DNA of 64,000 nucleotides from contig JAQGDQ010000114.1 of the NCBI GenBank assembly GCA_030141605.1, positions 186,001-250,000 on the forward strand, written 5' to 3'. Source of the stretch: Tubiluchus corallicola (lineage: Eukaryota > Priapulida > Priapulimorpha > Priapulimorphida > Tubiluchidae). How positions within the stretch are numbered: the first letter of the stretch is position 1; the number at the start of each line of letters is the position of its first letter. The position numbers and the translations under genes were made by a program. The notes beneath the pieces were generated by a model. The model saw only the letters and a program-made list of their open reading frames with translations. It searched no databases and was not told the DNA's origin. Positions 60,901 to 64,000 of the stretch are shown one piece after another.

Positions 60901-63852
60901 AGTGTATATTATATGTCTTTGCAAATAACAAATGTAGCCTACTAAAGAAATAGATTGATTTATAGAAATGCATGGCCAGCATTTTTATTAAAGTTGTATA
61001 TAACACAAAAGAAAAGAACTGTGCTGAAATAGTAAATAAAATAGTACATTCAGGTTTCTTCCGCATTCGGAATTGACGTCTAACATAATGCCAATCATTT
61101 CTGTTGATTGCCCAATCAGCGTGCAGGTTATTTCGCATCCCTGCAGAGCTTAATTAACGCAGGTACGTTCGGGACATTTATCTACAGCTTGTTATGAAAA
61201 ATGCTCAACTTTTCATTAGTTAGCGGGAATAATATTGACCTGGTTCTAGACTTTATTGTTGTCAATTCAAATTGCAAGTGAATTAGTGGAAATAGTCTAG
61301 TTTCGTTTATAGGAAGAAATGCACAATGCTTACGTCTATGAGTTGCTGATTAAACCATTTTGCAATCAAGAAGATATGCAGTTTAGTTTAGTTTATGGCT
61401 TTGCAAGTTAGATAAATACAACTATCTGATTAACTTTAATTAAGGACAAAGCAAAACGTTTTCTTTTTTGTTCAGTTTTTTTAAAACTCAATGAGATCTT
61501 CACAGTCAAAATTAATTCAAACGTGGTCAAAGCTTATATTACACATCAATGTAATATTAACTAATTTTGTGCTATTTTTCTGGTTATAATCATGGTTAAA
61601 AGATGTCATTGGGACTTATGTGACACTGGCATTCAATATAAGGGTCGTCTATGGAATGGAACAGTCAAACTTAATCCATTTCCGTAGCCTAACAAACGAA
61701 AAAATACAAAAACTGAATAAAGATTGTAGACGAGCACATGATCAGTTAATATAAAAAAAATACATTGCGGGCTTGATATTCGTATGTTTAAAGCAAGAGA
61801 AGCTTAATATTTTTGTTGCTCATCTATTGTAAATCAAGGCTAACAGCTTAGTTTCTTTATTATACTTATGTCTCTGTATTTTGTAGTGCTTTGAAACTTC
61901 GTCTCTACATTATGTTTAAATTGAAAAGTCATTTTTTGGCTACTTGAAGTGTTAATTTCATGTAAAAATAGCTGCTGCTCTGCAAATTTGTGTTTACGAA
62001 AAAGTGCAATCAGATTATCTGCTGATTAGAAATTAATTGTGACTGTCATGTTGTTTAGTTTAGTTTAGCTTAGCTTAGACTGTTGTTGTCCTGCGCGAGC
62101 TGTTGTCCCGAATGCTGATGAGTGTGCTTACGTTGAAATGCTTTATGTGCTTTAGTTTGGTTAACATTATCATTTACGTTTAAAAAATCAAGTAACTTTA
62201 CGAAGTTTTTGTTGATGCTCAGTATTCTTTACCAAAGGATTCTTTACCAGGAAAACTGACCTCTCAAAATCGTAAGCCCATGCGGTCATGCCAACTGATG
62301 CATTTCTGTTTGGCCTCCTATCTGTTCTGGCCTGCTTATAACACCTAAGCTGTGGGACAATTTCGGCACAAAATTACATGTAGGTGCATGTTATTCACTA
62401 TCGAAAATGTTTAAAAACTTCTCTAAATCTCAGAATCTGAATCACTGGTTAGCAGTTGCGCCATTATTGTCTGTTGGTAAAAAAATAACTGAAAAAAAGA
62501 AATTATTAAGCAATAAAGTTAATTAGCAAAGGTTCAATGTGACTCTAGATTTCTCGTTCATAGTTATACTATTATAGTCCTTTTGTGAATCATTTCTTTT
62601 CGATTACTATATTAATTTAACATGCTATTTAACATCTAGTTAACACTCTATTACGAACTATACTCTCACAATCACCATCTTGATATATCCATGAAATCTT
62701 GATATATAACCACGAAAATAGCTGAACCGTTTTGCTGATGACTACTCACCTTAAAAACATTTCAGAGCGCTCATTCGACACAACCTGTTTATCGTCATGT
62801 TCTGCCTTACTCATCAATTACTGGATAAACGTTTTATAGGTAAATTAACACTGTCTAACAGAAATATAGATTTTCCGTTAGTCATATGGTCTGGACAGTT
62901 TGCGTGGTTACTCATCGCGGGCTCCAAGAATCCGCTACATTAATCCACCATCCATCAAACACAGCTTCATACATGGCTGACACTTGATGGCGTTATTTTG
63001 TGGCTGTTGCAACGGTTGAAAGCTCTTATCTATTGTGATTTCTCGGAATTAACATGTTGCTGGAAACGCTTATTGTCCAAGAGCAATGTATACACGAGCA
63101 CTATAAAGAACGTAAGTGGCGTTGTTTCTAAAAGGGATATCTCTTAGAAATAATGAAATTTTAATGCATAGCGATCGATCCATTAAACTGCACTCTAATG
63201 AAATGCATTATTCGTGTAACAATTATTAAGGAGCTGTTTATATGGCAGTAAAAGTAGTTAAGTTATAGCTGCAGCAAACAAAATTTCTAGAAATTGAGTC
63301 ATTTGCTGCGTTTCCTGTATGACTTCCAAGACTCGCTGTTGTTGCTCTTCTCTGTGCTAAGTCGTTGTCTCAGATCGCATTTATTTCACTTACTTACAGG
63401 GATTTCTACTTATATAACTGACTGGTGGAAGTGTACTTATAAGATTTGAGTTATCGAATTATGAGTTAGACTTACAGCAAAAATAATTAATATTACAATT
63501 ACTATTAACTCCATTACTGAGATTTTCACACTTTTTGCTTGTGTCTTGGCGTTTAAATTTACATAGATTATTGCCCAAAATCTCAGATTCGGAAGCATGA
63601 TAGGATCTTATTAAATTACTATATAGTTTTTCTTCAAAACTAGTTCAGTGTGTGTTCCCTCTAGTCCTTGCCATCACTACCACGTGCTTATAACTGTCTG
63701 ATTCTTAGGGTTTAGGCCCACGAGACGCAGCTGTGGGGACCTAATGATTGTAACGAACCTTCTGCGGGTAGAATAACTCGGTTAGTTTGCTGGACGAGTC
63801 TCAGTGACGCGAACTTCTTCCTTGTGGAAGCCGTGTCATTGTCGTTATATTG
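57993..63852. other. long non-coding stretch at the right side
   Basis: Nearly 6 kb without a recognisable gene. A short GC-rich patch occurs at 58245-58300 (CCTCCGGGCGCCGCCCCAGC). An AAC-rich low-complexity frame lies at 59530-59615. Short TTTAG-type runs occur at 61379-61400 and 62050-62075. Confidence 0.4.
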
Positions 63853-64000
63853 ATGGCAATGCGCTCGACGGCTACAAGCGAAGCGCTTTCGGAATTATTA
63901 GGAGTTCATTCCGTGGACAGTGTGTACGTATTTTATTGGCTTACGTATCTGTTATTAGACAAATTATACCGAGAAACAAGGTATTACCTCGGAATCCAAA
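63853..64000 (+). CDS. possible N-terminal coding exon running off the right edge
   Basis: An ATG at 63853 (TTGATGGCAATG) opens a frame that stays open for 49 codons to the window end, preceded by an in-frame TGA at 63805. It begins MAMRSTATSEALSELLG and has a hydrophobic stretch VYVFYWLTYLLL (about residues 24-35) followed by a basic segment. A possible donor AACAAG|GTATTA lies at about 63980. I recognise no family, and 49 codons can be open by chance. Confidence 0.3.
   Translation, partial: MAMRSTATSEALSELLGVHSVDSVYVFYWLTYLLLDKLYRETRYYLGIQ

Noticed and set aside
1-64000. CRISPR array, bacterial operons, phage or virus insertions
   Set aside because: No spaced direct-repeat array, Shine-Dalgarno-organised genes or viral gene set is visible; all tandem repeats are simple satellites or short duplications.

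Overview
This is nuclear DNA from an invertebrate animal. The evidence is spliced genes with GT/AG introns, orthologues of metazoan proteins (NKAPD1, V-ATPase subunit e, GEMIN8 and the Polycomb protein EED), a non-LTR retrotransposon, tRNA-derived SINEs, many TA-flanked DNA-transposon remnants and abundant microsatellites in an AT-rich background. Nothing is bacterial or viral. The phylum cannot be fixed from the sequence; a marine invertebrate (sponge, cnidarian, lophotrochozoan or invertebrate deuterostome) would fit.

Layout. Positions 1-8.5 kb hold three short plus-strand genes whose coding regions lack introns: NKAPD1-like (1813-2301), V-ATPase subunit e (6679-6930) and GEMIN8 (7689-8456). 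Between the first two lie several nonautonomous transposons: a 467-bp TA-flanked element, a 929-bp element with 5-bp target duplications and internal hairpins, and a 96-bp near-perfect palindrome. From 10.4 to 11.9 kb there are two abutting SINEs and a retroposon tail. A two-exon minus-strand gene (14186-11060) encodes a 239-residue conserved-looking protein that I cannot name. EED occupies 27910-16454 on the minus strand. I reconstructed all 11 exons; every junction keeps phase, the product is 437 aa, and the histone-mark aromatic-cage residues align with human EED at a constant offset of five. Its introns contain a pogo-like element, a SINE and a small MITE. From 28.2 to 33.5 kb a nearly complete minus-strand LINE (endonuclease plus reverse transcriptase) lies between inverted CGGATCCG-rich ends of another element; its frame is broken only by two adjacent TAA codons near a short local duplication.

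The right half (33.5-64 kb) has no confidently recognised gene. It holds MITEs, a diverged copy of the 1-kb-region repeat, a long-period GGTATA/CCCGGG repeat, a degenerate 17-bp minisatellite, another SINE and a pentanucleotide satellite. A few weak exon candidates (about 38.9, 56.0 and 57.8 kb, and a reading frame running off the right edge at 63853) could belong to a plus-strand gene with large introns.

Functionally, EED is the WD40 subunit of PRC2, GEMIN8 belongs to the SMN complex for snRNP assembly, V-ATPase e is part of the membrane V0 sector, and NKAPD1 is a poorly characterised basic nuclear-type protein. They look like unrelated housekeeping genes that happen to be neighbours.
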